A stretch of DNA of 64,000 bases from NCBI RefSeq assembly GCF_000427625.1, contig NZ_KE386569.1, positions 3,727,289 through 3,791,288 of the forward strand, read 5' to 3'. The notes under the pieces are model-generated. The model was given only the letters and a program-made list of their open reading frames with translations. It was not told the origin of the DNA and ran no database searches. Of this stretch, positions 31,674 to 43,379 are shown piece after piece. Origin of the DNA: Methylobacter luteus IMV-B-3098. Its GTDB lineage: Bacteria > Pseudomonadota > Gammaproteobacteria > Methylococcales > Methylomonadaceae. The position numbers were made by a program, and so were the translations under genes. How positions within the stretch are numbered: the first letter of the stretch is position 1; each line of letters opens with the position of its first letter.

Positions 31674-32324
31674 ATGTCAATAGGTCTTATAGGTCGTAAA
31701 TGTGGTATGACCAGAGTTTTTTGTGAAGATGGTTCATCAGTACCTGTTACTGTTATCCAGATTGACTCAAACAGAGTCACTCAGGTTAAAAGTCCTGAGG
31801 TAGATGGTTATCGGTCGATTCAAGTATCGGCGGGCGATAAAAAATCTTCAAGAGTCAATAAAGCAATGGCTGGTCATTATGCAGCGGCTAATGTGACAGC
31901 GGGTCGAGGTCTTTGGGAATTTAGACTCGAAGATGGTGAAGGCGAAGGCTTATCTGCCGGTTCCGAATTATCGTTGGATATATTTTCTGAAGGTCAAATT
32001 GTTGATGTTCAGGGCAAAAGCATCGGTAAAGGCTTTGCTGGTGGCGTAAAACGTCATAATTTTAGTATGCAAGATGCTACCCATGGTAACTCGCGCTCAC
32101 ATAGGGTGTTGGGTTCTATAGGTATGAATCAAACGCCTGGCCGTGTATTTAAAGGTAAAAAAATGGAGGGTCATATGGGAGCTGAAAAAGTTACAGTTCA
32201 GAACCTGACTATTCATTCAATTGATACAGCAAGAAATTTAATCTTGGTAAAAGGCGCTGTGCCTGGTGCTAAGGGTGGCGATGTAGTTATTACACCCGCA
32301 ATGAAAATGCGAAATAAAGGTTAA
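31674..32324 (+). CDS. rplC: 50S ribosomal protein L3
   Basis: Assembly-initiator protein near the peptidyl transferase centre. 216 aa; [16 protein letters not shown] start and the [19 protein letters not shown] loop containing the glutamine methylated by PrmB in other gammaproteobacteria. Confidence 0.98.
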   Translation: MSIGLIGRKCGMTRVFCEDGSSVPVTVIQIDSNRVTQVKSPEVDGYRSIQVSAGDKKSSRVNKAMAGHYAAANVTAGRGLWEFRLEDGEGEGLSAGSELSLDIFSEGQIVDVQGKSIGKGFAGGVKRHNFSMQDATHGNSRSHRVLGSIGMNQTPGRVFKGKKMEGHMGAEKVTVQNLTIHSIDTARNLILVKGAVPGAKGGDVVITPAMKMRNKG

Positions 32325-32327
32325 GCC

Positions 32328-32948
32328 ATGAGTATGCAAATACCTGCTATAAACGAAAAAGACTCTGCCGGAAAAGTAGAAGTAGCGGAAGCGGTTTTTG
32401 GACAGTCTTTTAATGAAACATTGGTTCATCAGTTAGTAACCAGATATTTGGCGGGAGCCCGTGCTGGTACTAAAGCACAGAAAACACGTTCCGATGTCAG
32501 TGGTGGTGGTACAAAACCATGGCGACAAAAAGGGACAGGTCGTGCTAGATCTGGTACAATGCGTAGCCCTATTTGGCGAACAGGTGGTGTTACTTTTGCA
32601 GCAAGGCCTAGATCTTACGAGCAGAAGCTCAACAAGAAAATGTTTAGAGTTGGGATCCGATCTATTTTGTCTGAACTATTAAGACAAGATCGTTTGGTTG
32701 TTAGTAATGACATCTTACCTAAAACTACAAAAACCAAAGAGTTGGCAGAAAAGCTGAAAAATGTTGACGCTAAACGAATTTTGATTGTTGTTGATAGCGT
32801 GGATGAAAATTTGGCGCTGGCATCTAGAAACATTCCTTATGTTGAAGTGGTCGAATCGATTAATTTGAGCCCCGTTCTATTGGTTTCGGCTGATAAGGTT
32901 ATTGCCACGCCAGCTGCGTTGAAACAAATAGAGGAGCGCTTAGCATGA
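32328..32948 (+). CDS. rplD: 50S ribosomal protein L4
   Basis: Lines the exit tunnel; in E. coli it also represses the S10 operon. 206 aa with the tunnel loop [18 protein letters not shown]. Overlaps rplW by 4 bp (ATGA). Confidence 0.98.
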   Translation: MSMQIPAINEKDSAGKVEVAEAVFGQSFNETLVHQLVTRYLAGARAGTKAQKTRSDVSGGGTKPWRQKGTGRARSGTMRSPIWRTGGVTFAARPRSYEQKLNKKMFRVGIRSILSELLRQDRLVVSNDILPKTTKTKELAEKLKNVDAKRILIVVDSVDENLALASRNIPYVEVVESINLSPVLLVSADKVIATPAALKQIEERLA

Positions 32949-33244
32949 GTTTAAATAAATACCATCTGGCAAGTGTGCTTCAGGCTCCAGTAATATCTGA
33001 GAAAAGCACTATTGCCGCTGAAAAAAATAAAAGATTTGTTTTTAAAGTGCAAAAAGTTGCAACTAAAAAGCAAGTCAAAGATGCAGTAGAAATTATGTTT
33101 AATGTTGAAGTTGACTCAGTTCAAGTTTTAAACGTTAAAGGCAAACAGAAAAGATTTGGCCGTTCATTAGGACAGAGGTCTGATTGGAAAAAAGCTTATG
33201 TTAAGCTTAAGCCAGGTCATGATATAGATTTCTCTGCTGCTTAA
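32945..33244 (+). CDS. rplW: 50S ribosomal protein L23
   Basis: Tunnel-exit docking site for trigger factor, SRP and SecY. 99 aa; [20 protein letters not shown] is the family N-terminus. Start overlaps the rplD stop. Confidence 0.98.
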   Translation: MSLNKYHLASVLQAPVISEKSTIAAEKNKRFVFKVQKVATKKQVKDAVEIMFNVEVDSVQVLNVKGKQKRFGRSLGQRSDWKKAYVKLKPGHDIDFSAA

Positions 33245-33286
33245 TTTAATTAAAGTAATGAAGATCAATAGGAAACGGTAGAAAGC

Positions 33287-34114
33287 ATGGCGATTGTAAA
33301 GTCAAAACCGACGTCACCGGGTTCACGGTTTGTAGTGCGTATTAAGAACGACGAATTACATAAAGGCAAACCATTTGCGCCTTTGCTGAGTAAAAATAGC
33401 AAAAGTGGCGGTCGTAATAATAAAGGGCGTATAACAACACGTCATGTAGGTGGTGGTCATAAACAACACTACCGTATTATTGATTTTAAAAGGAATAAAA
33501 CAGATATTCCTGCTGTTGTTGAGCGTCTAGAGTATGATCCAAACAGAACAGCAAATATTGCTCTAGTTTTGTTTAAGGATGGCGAGCGTAGATACATTAT
33601 CGCGCCTAAAGGCCTTGAAGTTGGGCAGGAAATACTTTCTTCTGAGACTGCTGCTGTTAAGCCGGGAAACTGTATGCCATTGAGAAATATACCAATGGGT
33701 ACAACAGTCCACTGTGTGGAATTAAAGCCTGGTAAAGGTGCTCAAATAGCTAGAAGTGCCGGAACATCAGTCCAGTTAGTGGCTAGAGATGGCATTCATG
33801 CAACAATTAGATTGCGTTCAGGCGAAATGCGTAAAGTTATGGCTGATTGTCGGGCTGTAATTGGTGAAGTATCGAATTCCGAACATAACTTAGCTTCACT
33901 TGGAAAAGCAGGTGCTTCCAGATGGCGAGGAGTTCGTCCTACTGTTCGTGGTGTTGCCATGAACCCTGTAGACCATCCGCATGGTGGTGGTGAAGGTCGT
34001 ACCTCTGGTGGTAGACATCCGGTATCTCCTTGGGGTATGCCAACCAAGGGATATAAAACGAGAAAAAACAAACGTACTGATAATATGATTGTCAGACGAC
34101 GTAAGCAGAAATAG
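33287..34114 (+). CDS. rplB: 50S ribosomal protein L2
   Basis: Essential for subunit joining and peptidyl transfer. 275 aa with the catalytic-loop region [20 protein letters not shown]. Begins 42 bp after rplW. Confidence 0.98.
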   Translation: MAIVKSKPTSPGSRFVVRIKNDELHKGKPFAPLLSKNSKSGGRNNKGRITTRHVGGGHKQHYRIIDFKRNKTDIPAVVERLEYDPNRTANIALVLFKDGERRYIIAPKGLEVGQEILSSETAAVKPGNCMPLRNIPMGTTVHCVELKPGKGAQIARSAGTSVQLVARDGIHATIRLRSGEMRKVMADCRAVIGEVSNSEHNLASLGKAGASRWRGVRPTVRGVAMNPVDHPHGGGEGRTSGGRHPVSPWGMPTKGYKTRKNKRTDNMIVRRRKQK

Positions 34115-34126
34115 AGAGGAATTAGC

Positions 34127-34399
34127 GTGCCGCGTTCAATTAAAAAAGGTCCTTTTATTGATCATCATCTACTTAAAAAAGTTGAAGATGCTGTAAGTAG
34201 CAATAATCGGAAACCGATTAAAACATGGTCAAGAAGATCAATGATTATTCCAGATATGCTGGGCTTAACTATTGCAATCCATAATGGGCGGCTGCACATT
34301 CCAGTTCTCATTTCAGAGAATATGGTCGGACATAAATTAGGTGAGTTTGCGCCAACTCGTACTTACAAAGGCCATGTGGCTGATAAGAAATCTAGGTAG
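34127..34399 (+). CDS. rpsS: 30S ribosomal protein S19
   Basis: Small-subunit head protein that contacts S13 and the A-site tRNA. 90 aa, [20 protein letters not shown], start GTG 34127 with AGAGGAA upstream. Confidence 0.98.
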   Translation: MPRSIKKGPFIDHHLLKKVEDAVSSNNRKPIKTWSRRSMIIPDMLGLTIAIHNGRLHIPVLISENMVGHKLGEFAPTRTYKGHVADKKSR

Positions 34400-34405
34400 G
34401 TTGTG

Positions 34406-34741
34406 ATGGAAATTTCAGCAAGATTAAGTAATGCGCCTTTATCTGCGCAAAAAGCTCGCTTAGTAGGTGATCAAATTCGCGGTATGCCGGTTGAAAAAGC
34501 TCTGAATACTTTAAAGTTCAGTTCAAAAAAAGGTGCGGCGATTGTCAAAAAAGTTTTGGAGTCTGCCATAGCTAATGCAGAGCATAATGAGAGTGCAGAT
34601 ATTGATGAATTAAGAGTGTCTACCGTTTATGTAAATGAAGGGCCGACAATGAAAAGATTTAAGGCAAGAGCTAAAGGACGTGCAAATCATATCCTTAAAA
34701 GAACCTGCCATATTACGATTAAAGTCGCAGAGAACGAGTAG
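34406..34741 (+). CDS. rplV: 50S ribosomal protein L22
   Basis: Tunnel-constriction protein and macrolide-resistance locus. 111 aa from ATG 34406 ([20 protein letters not shown]); a GTG at 34403 is the alternative and adds one residue. The loop segment [15 protein letters not shown] is normal. Confidence 0.97.
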   Translation: MEISARLSNAPLSAQKARLVGDQIRGMPVEKALNTLKFSSKKGAAIVKKVLESAIANAEHNESADIDELRVSTVYVNEGPTMKRFKARAKGRANHILKRTCHITIKVAENE

Positions 34742-34750
34742 AGGCTAAAA

Positions 34751-35422
34751 ATGGGTCAAAAAGTACATCCAACAGGCATACGCCTTGGTATTGTTAAAGA
34801 TTGGAATTCAAGATGGTACGCAAATAGCCAGGACTATTCTGTTTTCCTGCATCAAGATCTAACGGTTCGGGACTTTATCAAGAAAAAACTAGCTCATGCT
34901 TCTGTAAGTCGAATTCAAATTAATCGTCCCGCAAATAATGCTCATATTACCGTTCACACTGCACGTCCAGGCATTGTTATTGGTAAAAAGGGAGAGGATA
35001 TTGATGTTCTGAGACAAGAGATATCTCAGATGATAGGTATTCCTGTTCAACTTAATGTTGAAGAGATTAGAAAACCTGAATTAGACGCGCAATTAGTAGC
35101 AGAAAGTATTGCTCAGCAATTAGAAAAACGCATCATGTATCGTAGAGCAATGAAGCGTGCGGTAACCAATACTATGCGTTTAGGTGCTGAAGGTATAAAA
35201 ATTAATGTTGGTGGTCGTTTAAATGGTGCTGAAATTGCCAGAAGCGAATGGTATAGAGAGGGGCGAGTACCTTTGCATACCTTAAGAGCAGATATTGATT
35301 ATGCTACTGCGGAAGCAAATACTACCTATGGAATTATCGGCATTAAAGTGTGGATTTTTAAAGGTGAAGTATTTGATATGGATGCGCATATTGCTTCTAT
35401 TAATTCAGAATCTAAAAAATAG
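34751..35422 (+). CDS. rpsC: 30S ribosomal protein S3
   Basis: mRNA entry-channel protein. 223 aa with the KH-type GxxG segment [12 protein letters not shown]. Starts 9 bp after rplV. Confidence 0.98.
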   Translation: MGQKVHPTGIRLGIVKDWNSRWYANSQDYSVFLHQDLTVRDFIKKKLAHASVSRIQINRPANNAHITVHTARPGIVIGKKGEDIDVLRQEISQMIGIPVQLNVEEIRKPELDAQLVAESIAQQLEKRIMYRRAMKRAVTNTMRLGAEGIKINVGGRLNGAEIARSEWYREGRVPLHTLRADIDYATAEANTTYGIIGIKVWIFKGEVFDMDAHIASINSESKK

Positions 35423-35438
35423 TTGAAGGGATAAAGAA

Positions 35439-35852
35439 ATGCTTCAACCTAAAAGAACAAAATTCCGTAAACAATTTAAAGGCAGAAATAACGGTACTGC
35501 CGTACGTGGATCGTCGGTAAGTTTTGGTGAATATGGTCTTAAGTCAATTAGTCGTGGTAGACTTACAGCCCGGCAAATTGAATCAGCTCGTAGAACGATT
35601 ACAAGGCATGTTAAACGTGGTGGTAAAATCTGGATAAGAATTTTTCCTGATAAGCCCATTACTAAAAAACCTTTAGAAGTTCGTATGGGAAAAGGTAAAG
35701 GTAGTGTAGAATACTGGGTTGCTCAAGTCAGACCAGGAACAATGTTGTACGAGATACAGGGTGTTTCTGAAGAGTTGGCTCGGGAAGCTTTTGCTTTAGC
35801 TGCAGCTAAGTTACCTTTAAAAACAACTTTTACTGTTCGGACGATAATGTAA
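35439..35852 (+). CDS. rplP: 50S ribosomal protein L16
   Basis: Organises the A-site tRNA elbow region of the large subunit. 137 aa, [17 protein letters not shown] start. Its stop overlaps the rpmC start by one base. Confidence 0.98.
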   Translation: MLQPKRTKFRKQFKGRNNGTAVRGSSVSFGEYGLKSISRGRLTARQIESARRTITRHVKRGGKIWIRIFPDKPITKKPLEVRMGKGKGSVEYWVAQVRPGTMLYEIQGVSEELAREAFALAAAKLPLKTTFTVRTIM

Positions 35853-36043
35853 TGAAAGCAAGTGAACTACGCCAAAAATCAAAAGACGAGTTAGGAGCTA
35901 TGTTGCTCGATCTGTCGCGTGAGCAATTTAACCTTAGAATGCAAAAAGGAACAGGTCAGTTGTCAAAGCCTGATCAAGTGAAAAAGGTTAGACGCGATGT
36001 GGCACGTATTCAAACTATATTAAATGAAATGGCGAGCGCATGA
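35852..36043 (+). CDS. rpmC: 50S ribosomal protein L29
   Basis: Tunnel-exit protein beside L23. 63 aa, two long helices, [21 protein letters not shown] start. Overlaps rpsQ by 4 bp. Confidence 0.97.
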   Translation: MKASELRQKSKDELGAMLLDLSREQFNLRMQKGTGQLSKPDQVKKVRRDVARIQTILNEMASA

Positions 36044-36309
36044 ATATGAGCGAAAATGCAACCAAGTTACGGACAATCACCGGTCGGGTTGTTAGTAATA
36101 AAATGGATAAAACTATTACGGTTTTAGTTGAGCGGATCGTTAAGCATCCTGTATATGGTAAATATGTTAAACGATCAACTAAAATGATGGCTCACGATGA
36201 ACAAAATATTTGTCAGGAAGGCGATGTAGTATCAATTACATCATGCAGACCTATGTCTAAGAATAAAACTTTTAGATTAGTCGAAGTCTTAGAAAGTGCT
36301 AACAAATAG
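36040..36309 (+). CDS. rpsQ: 30S ribosomal protein S17
   Basis: Primary 16S rRNA binder of the body. 89 aa from ATG 36040, which overlaps the rpmC stop as ATGA; a second ATG at 36046 is possible. Core [18 protein letters not shown]. Confidence 0.96.
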   Translation: MNMSENATKLRTITGRVVSNKMDKTITVLVERIVKHPVYGKYVKRSTKMMAHDEQNICQEGDVVSITSCRPMSKNKTFRLVEVLESANK

Positions 36310-36349
36310 TACGCAAGCTATTTAATATTCAGATAATTGGGAATAAATC

Positions 36350-36718
36350 ATGATTCAGATGCAAACTAACCTTGACGTCGCCGACAACAGTGGCGCAAAA
36401 AGGGTCATGTGTATCAAAGTATTAGGGGGTTCGCATAGACGTTATGCTGGCATTGGTGACATTATCAAAGTCAGTATTAAAGATGCTATTCCTCGTGGAA
36501 GAGTAAAAAAAGGCGAAGTTTATAATGCTTTAGTCGTTAGAACCCGTAAAGGTGTGCGTCGTCCAGATGGATCGGTAATTAGATTCGATGGAAATGCGGC
36601 AGTTATTCTGAATAACAATTTACAGCCACTTGGTACACGTATTTTTGGCCCTGTAACACGTGAGCTAAGAGGTGAGAAATTCATGAAAATTATCTCACTT
36701 GCTCCTGAAGTATTATAA
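36350..36718 (+). CDS. rplN: 50S ribosomal protein L14
   Basis: Intersubunit bridge protein and RsfS target. 122 aa, [18 protein letters not shown] start. First gene of the spc group; no promoter obvious in the 40-bp gap. Confidence 0.98.
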   Translation: MIQMQTNLDVADNSGAKRVMCIKVLGGSHRRYAGIGDIIKVSIKDAIPRGRVKKGEVYNALVVRTRKGVRRPDGSVIRFDGNAAVILNNNLQPLGTRIFGPVTRELRGEKFMKIISLAPEVL

Positions 36719-36732
36719 GGTAGGGTTGAAAA

Positions 36733-37050
36733 ATGCAAAAAATTAAACAAGGTGATGAAGTTATCGTTCGCACTGGTAAGGATAAAGGTAAGAGCGGTAG
36801 AGTTTTAAAGGTTTTAAAAGACAATAAAGTTTTGATTGAAGGAATCAATCAGGTCAAAAAAAACCAAAGACCTAATCCAAATGCAGGTATTTCAGGTGGA
36901 ATTATAGTCAAGGATATGCCTATCAATATTTCCAATGTCGGACTATATAATCCTGAAACTAAAAAAGCAGATCGTGTCGGCTTTAAGTTTCTAGAAGATG
37001 GAAAGAAAGTCAGATATTTTAAGTCAACAAACGAAGTTGTTGATGTGTAA
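36733..37050 (+). CDS. rplX: 50S ribosomal protein L24
   Basis: Assembly initiator with a KOW motif ([21 protein letters not shown]). 105 aa. Confidence 0.97.
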   Translation: MQKIKQGDEVIVRTGKDKGKSGRVLKVLKDNKVLIEGINQVKKNQRPNPNAGISGGIIVKDMPINISNVGLYNPETKKADRVGFKFLEDGKKVRYFKSTNEVVDV

Positions 37051-37065
37051 GGTGTAGATAAAATC

Positions 37066-37605
37066 ATGGCTAGACTAGAAACCGAATACAAAGAAAGAAT
37101 CCTTCCGGCACTAATAGAGCAGTTCGGCTATAAATCCGTAATGCAAGCTCCGCGTCTGACAAAAATAACACTCAATATGGGGGTTGGCGGTGCCGTTGCG
37201 GATAAAAAGATCCTGCAATCTGCTGTTAGCGATATGGAAAAGATCTCCGGTCAAAAACCGGTTATTACCTTGGCAAGAAAATCAATTGCTGGTTTTAAAA
37301 TTCGTGATGATATGCCTATCGGTTGTAAAGTGACTTTACGTAGCGATAGAATGTACGAATTTTTAGATCGTTTAATCACTATATCTATTCCTCGAATTCG
37401 AGATTTTCGTGGATTAAGCCCTAAAAGCTTTGATGGGCGTGGTAATTATTCAATGGGCGTCAAAGAGCAGATCATTTTTCCTGAAATTGATTATGATAAG
37501 ATAGACGCTTTGCGTGGTATGGATATTACTATCACAACAACAGCTCAAACTAATGAAGAAGGTTTGGCTTTGTTAAAGCTTTTTAATTTTCCATTTAAGA
37601 ACTAA
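37066..37605 (+). CDS. rplE: 50S ribosomal protein L5
   Basis: Binds 5S rRNA and contacts P-site tRNA. 179 aa with [17 protein letters not shown] and [22 protein letters not shown]. In E. coli S8 represses the spc operon through a site at this gene start; I did not try to fold it. Confidence 0.98.
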   Translation: MARLETEYKERILPALIEQFGYKSVMQAPRLTKITLNMGVGGAVADKKILQSAVSDMEKISGQKPVITLARKSIAGFKIRDDMPIGCKVTLRSDRMYEFLDRLITISIPRIRDFRGLSPKSFDGRGNYSMGVKEQIIFPEIDYDKIDALRGMDITITTTAQTNEEGLALLKLFNFPFKN

Positions 37606-37619
37606 AGGGCGATTTTAAC

Positions 37620-37925
37620 ATGGCAAAAAAGTCAATGATTGCGCGTGAAGACAAGCGTAAGAAATTAGTGCAAAAGTATGATGCTAAACGTAAATCTTTG
37701 AAAGAAATTATCAGAGATCCAAACGCTTCATACGAAGATAAAGAGTCTGCTCATTTGCAACTTCAAAAATTACCAAGAGATTCCAGCGTAACGAGAGTAC
37801 GTAACCGTTGTAATTTAACTGGACGTCCTCATGGGTATTATCGCAAGTTCGGTCTTAGCCGAAATAAGTTAAGAGAAGCAACCATGCGGGGTGATGTTCC
37901 CGGTGTTGTGAAGGCGAGTTGGTAA
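37620..37925 (+). CDS. rpsN: 30S ribosomal protein S14 (long, zinc-free form)
   Basis: 101 aa, the long form of S14. It has a single Cys in [17 protein letters not shown] and lacks the two CxxC pairs of the short zinc form. Confidence 0.97.
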   Translation: MAKKSMIAREDKRKKLVQKYDAKRKSLKEIIRDPNASYEDKESAHLQLQKLPRDSSVTRVRNRCNLTGRPHGYYRKFGLSRNKLREATMRGDVPGVVKASW

Positions 37926-37955
37926 TATCTGTTAGTTAAGTTGGAGAAATAGAAA

Positions 37956-38351
37956 ATGAGTATGACAGACCCAGTAGCAGATATGTTGACCCGCATTAGA
38001 AATGGGCAATCTGCTGGTAAAAGAACCATTAAACAACCTTCGTCAAAATTAAAAGTATCAATTGCAAAAGTGTTGAAAGAAGAAGGTTATATTACAGACT
38101 TTAGCACTGAAACAAACGGCAGTCATACAGAGATGACTATCGAGTTGAAATATTATAAAGGTGCGCCAGTAATTGAAAGCTTAAAAAGAATTAGTAAGCC
38201 TGGTTTACGCATTTATAAATCTAAAGACGAATTGCCGAAAGTTCTCGGCGGGTTAGGTATTGCTATTGTTTCAACATCAAACGGTGTTATGACAGATAGA
38301 GCGGCTCGTGCGATTGGACATGGCGGCGAAGTTATTTGCACTGTTTGTTAA
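37956..38351 (+). CDS. rpsH: 30S ribosomal protein S8
   Basis: Core 16S-binding protein and spc-operon repressor in E. coli. 131 aa, [16 protein letters not shown] near the start; ATG 37956 with TTGGAGAAA upstream. Confidence 0.98.
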   Translation: MSMTDPVADMLTRIRNGQSAGKRTIKQPSSKLKVSIAKVLKEEGYITDFSTETNGSHTEMTIELKYYKGAPVIESLKRISKPGLRIYKSKDELPKVLGGLGIAIVSTSNGVMTDRAARAIGHGGEVICTVC

Positions 38352-38365
38352 TTGTAGGCCAGTTT

Positions 38366-38899
38366 ATGTCAAGAATTGCTAAAGCTCCAGTTACTATCCC
38401 TAGCGGTGTAGATATAAAACTAGATGGTAATAATATGACCGTAAAAGGAAGTAAAGGTCAATTATCATACGATTTTAACCCATCAATAAGCATACATATT
38501 GCAGATAATGTAATTCAAATGCAATGGGATAAAGATAATAAATTAGCTACTGCTCAAGCTGGAACTGCTAGGGCAATCGTAAACAACATGGTTACAGGTG
38601 TATCTGCAGGATTCGAAAAGAAACTTACATTGATTGGTGTAGGTTACAGGGCACAAGCAAAAGGGAATATCCTCAATCTAGCACTTGGTTTTTCTCATCC
38701 AGTAGACTTTGAAGTACCTGCAGGCATTACGGTTGAAACACCTACTCAAACTGAAATTGTAGTTAAGGGAAGTGATAAACAGCAAGTTGGTCAGGTAGCG
38801 GCAAAAATCAGAGCATATCGCCCACCTGAACCTTATAAAGGCAAAGGTGTTAGATATACTGAAGAGCATGTTGTTAGAAAAGAAGCTAAGAAGAAGTAA
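38366..38899 (+). CDS. rplF: 50S ribosomal protein L6
   Basis: Near the factor-binding site by the stalk base. 177 aa from ATG 38366 ([17 protein letters not shown]); the frame is open upstream into rpsH but that extension is not conserved. C-terminal [11 protein letters not shown] is typical. Confidence 0.97.
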   Translation: MSRIAKAPVTIPSGVDIKLDGNNMTVKGSKGQLSYDFNPSISIHIADNVIQMQWDKDNKLATAQAGTARAIVNNMVTGVSAGFEKKLTLIGVGYRAQAKGNILNLALGFSHPVDFEVPAGITVETPTQTEIVVKGSDKQQVGQVAAKIRAYRPPEPYKGKGVRYTEEHVVRKEAKKK

Positions 38900-38908
38900 G
38901 GTAGCGTG

Positions 38909-39262
38909 ATGGAAAAGAAACAGTCTCGTTTAAAGCGCGCATTAAAATTGCGTAGCAAGATTAAGAAATTAAATACAACCCGTTTGTCCATTCATAAAAC
39001 TTCACAGCACATATATGCTCAAGTTATAAGTGGAGATGGAACAACTACATTGGCTAGCGCTTCAACTACTCAGTCAGAAATTAGATTAGCTCTAAAAAAT
39101 ACAGGGAATATCGAAGCTGCTACTGAAGTAGGGAAATATATTGCTCAGAAAGCTATTGCTGCTGGAATCACAGAAGTTGCTTTTGATCGTTCAGGATTTA
39201 AATACCATGGTCGTGTTAAAGCATTAGCTGATGCTGCACGTGAAGCCGGATTAAAATTTTAG
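38909..39262 (+). CDS. rplR: 50S ribosomal protein L18
   Basis: 5S rRNA-binding protein. 117 aa from ATG 38909, the same length as E. coli L18; GTG 38906 just before is an alternative. Confidence 0.97.
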   Translation: MEKKQSRLKRALKLRSKIKKLNTTRLSIHKTSQHIYAQVISGDGTTTLASASTTQSEIRLALKNTGNIEAATEVGKYIAQKAIAAGITEVAFDRSGFKYHGRVKALADAAREAGLKF

Positions 39263-39271
39263 GGGTATAGA

Positions 39272-39778
39272 ATGGCTACAGCACCTTCTCAAGGTAGTAC
39301 AGACGGATTGCAAGAAAAATTGGTTTCTGTAAGACGTGTTGCAAAAGTGGTAAAAGGCGGTAGGGTTTTTGGTTTCACTGCATTAACTGTTGTTGGTGAT
39401 GGTGAAGGGCGTGTAGGTTACGGCGTCAGTAAAGCGCGTGAAGTACCTATAGCAATACAAAAGTCTCTTGAGCAAGCACGAAAAAACATGCGTAAGGTTT
39501 CGTTAAAAGGTGATACTTTGCAGTATCCTATTATGTCTTCAACTGGAGCGGCAAAAGTTTACATGCAGCCAGCCTCTGAAGGTACTGGTATTATTGCTGG
39601 TGGCGCTATGAGAGCTGTATTTGAAGTTGTAGGCGTACATAACGTATTGGCTAAATGTATTGGTACGAGTAATCCTATTAACGTAGTTAGAGCGACTATT
39701 GATGGGCTTACAGGAATGCACAATGCCAACCAAATAGCTGCAAAGCGCGGCTTATCAGTTGAACAAATTATTGGGTAA
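39272..39778 (+). CDS. rpsE: 30S ribosomal protein S5
   Basis: Accuracy (ram) protein and spectinomycin-pocket neighbour. 168 aa with [19 protein letters not shown]. Confidence 0.98.
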   Translation: MATAPSQGSTDGLQEKLVSVRRVAKVVKGGRVFGFTALTVVGDGEGRVGYGVSKAREVPIAIQKSLEQARKNMRKVSLKGDTLQYPIMSSTGAAKVYMQPASEGTGIIAGGAMRAVFEVVGVHNVLAKCIGTSNPINVVRATIDGLTGMHNANQIAAKRGLSVEQIIG

Positions 39779-39783
39779 TTGCG

Positions 39784-39969
39784 ATGGCTGGTACTAAGTT
39801 AAGTGTAACGATGATAAAAAGCAAATTTGGACGGTTACCGCGTCATCAAGCTTGTCTAAAAGGCTTGGGTTTGCGCAAAATTAACCAAACGGTTGAAGTG
39901 CTGAATACAGCAGAAAACCGAGGTATGATAAACAAGATATCGTACATGTTAAAAGTCGAGGAAGTGTAA
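39784..39969 (+). CDS. rpmD: 50S ribosomal protein L30
   Basis: Small 61-aa protein with [21 protein letters not shown]. Stop overlaps rplO start by one base. Confidence 0.97.
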   Translation: MAGTKLSVTMIKSKFGRLPRHQACLKGLGLRKINQTVEVLNTAENRGMINKISYMLKVEEV

Positions 39970-40403
39970 TGTTTTTAAATACCATCCAGGCAAGTGAAGG
40001 ATCGCGTAAAAAATCTAAACGAGTGGGGCGTGGAATTGGGTGTACACTCGGGAAAACATGTGGAAGAGGTCATAAAGGGCAAAAAGCCCGCAGTGGAGGC
40101 TTTCATAAAGTAGGATTTGAAGGTGGACAGATGCCACTTCAACGTCGTTTACCAAAAATTGGATTTACTTCCAGAGTCAATAAATTTTCAGCAGAAGTTC
40201 GTTTGAGTGAATTGAGTACTTTAAATGCTGATACAGTTGATTTAAAGGTATTGATTGAAGAGAATATCGTGCCAGCGTTTACGAAAAAGGCAAAGATAAT
40301 TAAATCTGGCGAAGTAAATAAAGCAGTTACAGTTAAAGGTCTCAAGGTAACAGGTGGTGCTAAGGAATCTATCGAAGCTGCTGGCGGCAAAGTAGAGGTT
40401 TAA
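39969..40403 (+). CDS. rplO: 50S ribosomal protein L15
   Basis: Late-assembly protein. 144 aa with the basic, glycine-rich N-terminus [19 protein letters not shown]. secY begins immediately after the stop. Confidence 0.97.
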   Translation: MFLNTIQASEGSRKKSKRVGRGIGCTLGKTCGRGHKGQKARSGGFHKVGFEGGQMPLQRRLPKIGFTSRVNKFSAEVRLSELSTLNADTVDLKVLIEENIVPAFTKKAKIIKSGEVNKAVTVKGLKVTGGAKESIEAAGGKVEV

Positions 40404-41726
40404 GTGAGTACTTCAAGAGCTCAAATGGCTGGCAAAGTTGGTGGATTCTCAGAGCTGAAAGCAAGACTTCTTTTTGTTTTAGGGGCTTTTTTTGTTTACA
40501 GAGTTGGAGCGCATATTCCAGTTCCCGGGATAGATCCAAAGGCCCTTGCTGTGATGTTTGAACAGCAAAGTGGGTCGATTTTGGATATGTTTAACATGTT
40601 CTCTGGTGGCGCATTGATGCGCCTAAGCCTTTTTGCTCTTGGTATAATGCCTTATATTTCAGCATCAATCATTATGCAATTGATGACTGTTGTCATACCT
40701 GCTATGGAGCAGATAAAGAAAGAAGGCGAATCCGGTAGGCGTAAAATATCTCAATATACAAGATATGGCACAGTTGTTTTAGCAACTTTTCAAGCGATAG
40801 GTATATCGCTGGCGTTGCAAAATCAATCTGCAGGTGGGCTTTCGGTCGTTTTGAATCCTGGTGTTGGTTTTATTGTAATTACAACAATTACGTTGGTTAC
40901 CGGGACTATTTTCTTGATGTGGCTGGGTGAGCAGGTAACTGAGCGAGGAATTGGTAATGGCATTTCTCTTATTATTTTTGCAGGTATCGTTTCTGGGCTG
41001 CCTAAAGCAATCGGTGGGACATTGGAATTGGCAAGAACCGGGGAAATGAATGCGGGATTCATTATTTTATTATTCTTGTTGTCGCTTTCAGTAACAGCGC
41101 TTGTTGTTTTTGTTGAAAGAGGGCAGAGAAGGATCCTCATTAATTATCCTAAAAGGCAACAAGGGCGTAAGATGTATGGTGGACAAAGTAGTTTTTTGCC
41201 ATTGAAGCTCAATATGGCTGGTGTTATACCCCCCATCTTCGCTTCGAGCATCATCTTATTTCCAGCAACTATAGCCGGATGGTTTGGTAATGCTGATGGA
41301 TTTACTTGGCTTCAAGATGTTGCGACCATGTTGTCACCGGGGCAGCCTATTTATGTTATGCTTTATGCGGCAGCTATTGTTTTCTTCTGTTTCTTTTACA
41401 CTGCGCTAGTATTTAACTCAAAAGAAACGGCTGAGAACTTAAAAAAATCCGGAGCATTTCTGCCTGGTATAAGACCTGGTTTACAGACCAGTTCGTATAT
41501 CGATAAGGTTATGACACGATTGACTTTAATCGGTGCTTTCTATATCACTCTGGTGTGCTTATTGCCTGAATTTTTGATAGTATATTGGAATGTTCCGTTC
41601 TATTTTGGTGGTACTTCTTTATTAATTATTGTTGTGGTCGTAATGGATTTCATTTCACAAATGCAAACGCATATTATGTCTCAGCAATATGAAGGTTTGA
41701 TGAAGAAAGCCAACCTGAAAAAATAA
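40404..41726 (+). CDS. secY: Preprotein translocase subunit SecY
   Basis: Channel-forming subunit of SecYEG in the inner membrane. 440 aa, ten hydrophobic segments, plug/gate region [17 protein letters not shown] and the ribosome-binding cytosolic loop [17 protein letters not shown]. Start is GTG 40404 directly after the rplO stop. Confidence 0.97.
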   Translation: MSTSRAQMAGKVGGFSELKARLLFVLGAFFVYRVGAHIPVPGIDPKALAVMFEQQSGSILDMFNMFSGGALMRLSLFALGIMPYISASIIMQLMTVVIPAMEQIKKEGESGRRKISQYTRYGTVVLATFQAIGISLALQNQSAGGLSVVLNPGVGFIVITTITLVTGTIFLMWLGEQVTERGIGNGISLIIFAGIVSGLPKAIGGTLELARTGEMNAGFIILLFLLSLSVTALVVFVERGQRRILINYPKRQQGRKMYGGQSSFLPLKLNMAGVIPPIFASSIILFPATIAGWFGNADGFTWLQDVATMLSPGQPIYVMLYAAAIVFFCFFYTALVFNSKETAENLKKSGAFLPGIRPGLQTSSYIDKVMTRLTLIGAFYITLVCLLPEFLIVYWNVPFYFGGTSLLIIVVVVMDFISQMQTHIMSQQYEGLMKKANLKK

Positions 41727-41757
41727 TTTTTGTGTAAAAACAACTTCGGAGTTAGCG

Positions 41758-41871
41758 GTGAAAGTTAGAGCTTCTGTAAAAACAATTTGTAGAAAATGTA
41801 AAGTGGTAAAAAGAAATGGCGTTGTCAGGGTTATCTGTGTAGATGGTAGACACAAACAGCGCCAAGGCTAA
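41758..41871 (+). CDS. rpmJ: 50S ribosomal protein L36
   Basis: A 37-aa protein read from GTG 41758: [20 protein letters not shown] followed by [17 protein letters not shown]. It is the zinc-ribbon form with Cys11, Cys14, Cys27 and His32. It lies 31 bp after secY, its usual place, with CGGAG upstream. Confidence 0.96.
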   Translation: MKVRASVKTICRKCKVVKRNGVVRVICVDGRHKQRQG

Positions 41872-41877
41872 AATTTG

Positions 41878-41906
41878 TTGCGCTATAATTACTGCAATGC
41901 TATAAT
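41878..41906 (+). promoter_or_regulatory. Possible promoter of the alpha operon
   Basis: TTGCGC (41878-41883), 17-bp spacer and a consensus TATAAT (41901-41906) in the 76-bp gap between rpmJ and rpsM. Another TATAAT at 41884-41889 lies in the spacer. It would give rpsM-rpoA-rplQ their own start. Confidence 0.5.
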
Positions 41907-41947
41907 TCGGCGCTTAACTTTAGAGTAATACTCAGGGGAGTATCTAG

Positions 41948-42304
41948 ATGGCACGTATTGCCGGGATAAATGTACCAGATCATAAACATGCGGTAATCGC
42001 TTTAACTTCGATTTATGGTATTGGTCGTCAAACTGCAAGTGAAATTTGCGTTGAGGTAGGTATAACGCCTTCCATAAAAATAAAAGAACTGACTGAAGAG
42101 CAATTAGAAGCTATTCGTAATGTGGTTTCAAAGATGACAGTGGAAGGTGATCTGCGTCGTGAAGTTTCTATGAATATCAAACGTTTGATGGATCTAGGTT
42201 GCTATCGCGGAATAAGACATCGTAGAGGTTTGCCTTTAAGAGGGCAGAGAACGAGAACGAATGCTCGTACTCGAAAAGGACCGCGTAAACCTATTAAAAA
42301 ATAA
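41948..42304 (+). CDS. rpsM: 30S ribosomal protein S13
   Basis: Head protein contacting P-site tRNA and L5. 118 aa, [20 protein letters not shown] start and the basic tail [15 protein letters not shown]. Confidence 0.98.
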   Translation: MARIAGINVPDHKHAVIALTSIYGIGRQTASEICVEVGITPSIKIKELTEEQLEAIRNVVSKMTVEGDLRREVSMNIKRLMDLGCYRGIRHRRGLPLRGQRTRTNARTRKGPRKPIKK

Positions 42305-42331
42305 GATATTCCTTTATAGAGGTTCTAAGTA

Positions 42332-42718
42332 ATGGCTAGTCCAAATCGTTCTAGAAAACGTATAAAAAAAGAAGTGGCAGATGGTATTGCGCATGTGCAT
42401 GCTTCTTTCAATAACACAATCATAACTATCACTGATAGAAAAGGCAACGCGCTATCTTGGGCAACTTCAGGTGGATCTGGATTCCGTGGCTCAAGGAAAA
42501 GTACCCCTTTTGCAGCTCAGGTAGCAGCTGAAAAAGCAGGTGCAGTCGCACAGGAGTTCGGTATGAAAAATCTTGATGTTATGATTAAAGGTCCTGGTCC
42601 TGGCCGTGAGTCTGCGGTTCGTTCATTGAATAATCTAGGATTTAAAATTAATAATATTGTAGATGTGACGCCAATTCCACATAATGGTTGCCGTCCTCCT
42701 AAGAAACGCCGCGTATAA
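42332..42718 (+). CDS. rpsK: 30S ribosomal protein S11
   Basis: Platform protein at the mRNA exit. 128 aa with [19 protein letters not shown] and the conserved [13 protein letters not shown] end. Confidence 0.98.
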   Translation: MASPNRSRKRIKKEVADGIAHVHASFNNTIITITDRKGNALSWATSGGSGFRGSRKSTPFAAQVAAEKAGAVAQEFGMKNLDVMIKGPGPGRESAVRSLNNLGFKINNIVDVTPIPHNGCRPPKKRRV

Positions 42719-42737
42719 GAATCTGGAGTAGTTTATT

Positions 42738-43358
42738 ATGGCAAGATATCTTGGACCTACCTGTAAATTAAGTCGAAGAGAAGGTACTGATCTGTTTTTG
42801 AAAAGCAGAGGAAAGTCCCTGGAAAATAAATGTAAGTTGGATCAGCGGCCTGGTCAACATGGTACAAAGCGTACAAGAAGCTCTGATTATGCCCTTCAGT
42901 TGAGAGCAAAACAGCGCCTGCGCAGAATCTATGGAATTTTAGAAAAACAATTTCGTAATTATTACAAATCTGCCGATATGAAGAAAGGCGCAACCGGCGA
43001 GAACCTGTTGAACCTTCTGGAATCCAGACTTGATAATGTTGTCTATCGTATGGGCTTTGCTTCTACTAGAGCAGAGGCTCGTCAGTTGGTTTGCCATAAA
43101 TCTATCCAGGTCAATGGTGTTCTGATAAATGTGCCATCTTATCAGGTAAATCCTGGTGACGTGTTAGCAATCAGAGAAAAAGCAAAAAAACAGCAAAGAA
43201 TCATTGATGCATTGACTGTATCTGAACAGTATGGTTTTCCTTCTTGGGTTGAAGTTAATTCAAAAGCTATGTCTGGCACATTTAATTCATTGCCTGATCG
43301 TGTAGATTTAGGAAGTGATATTAATGAACAGCTAGTTGTGGAACTTTACTCTAAATAA
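42738..43358 (+). CDS. rpsD: 30S ribosomal protein S4
   Basis: 16S assembly initiator and alpha-operon repressor in E. coli. 206 aa, [21 protein letters not shown] start and the S4 RNA-binding fold in [20 protein letters not shown]. Confidence 0.98.
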   Translation: MARYLGPTCKLSRREGTDLFLKSRGKSLENKCKLDQRPGQHGTKRTRSSDYALQLRAKQRLRRIYGILEKQFRNYYKSADMKKGATGENLLNLLESRLDNVVYRMGFASTRAEARQLVCHKSIQVNGVLINVPSYQVNPGDVLAIREKAKKQQRIIDALTVSEQYGFPSWVEVNSKAMSGTFNSLPDRVDLGSDINEQLVVELYSK

Positions 43359-43379
43359 TTGTAGTTCTGAGGAATATAA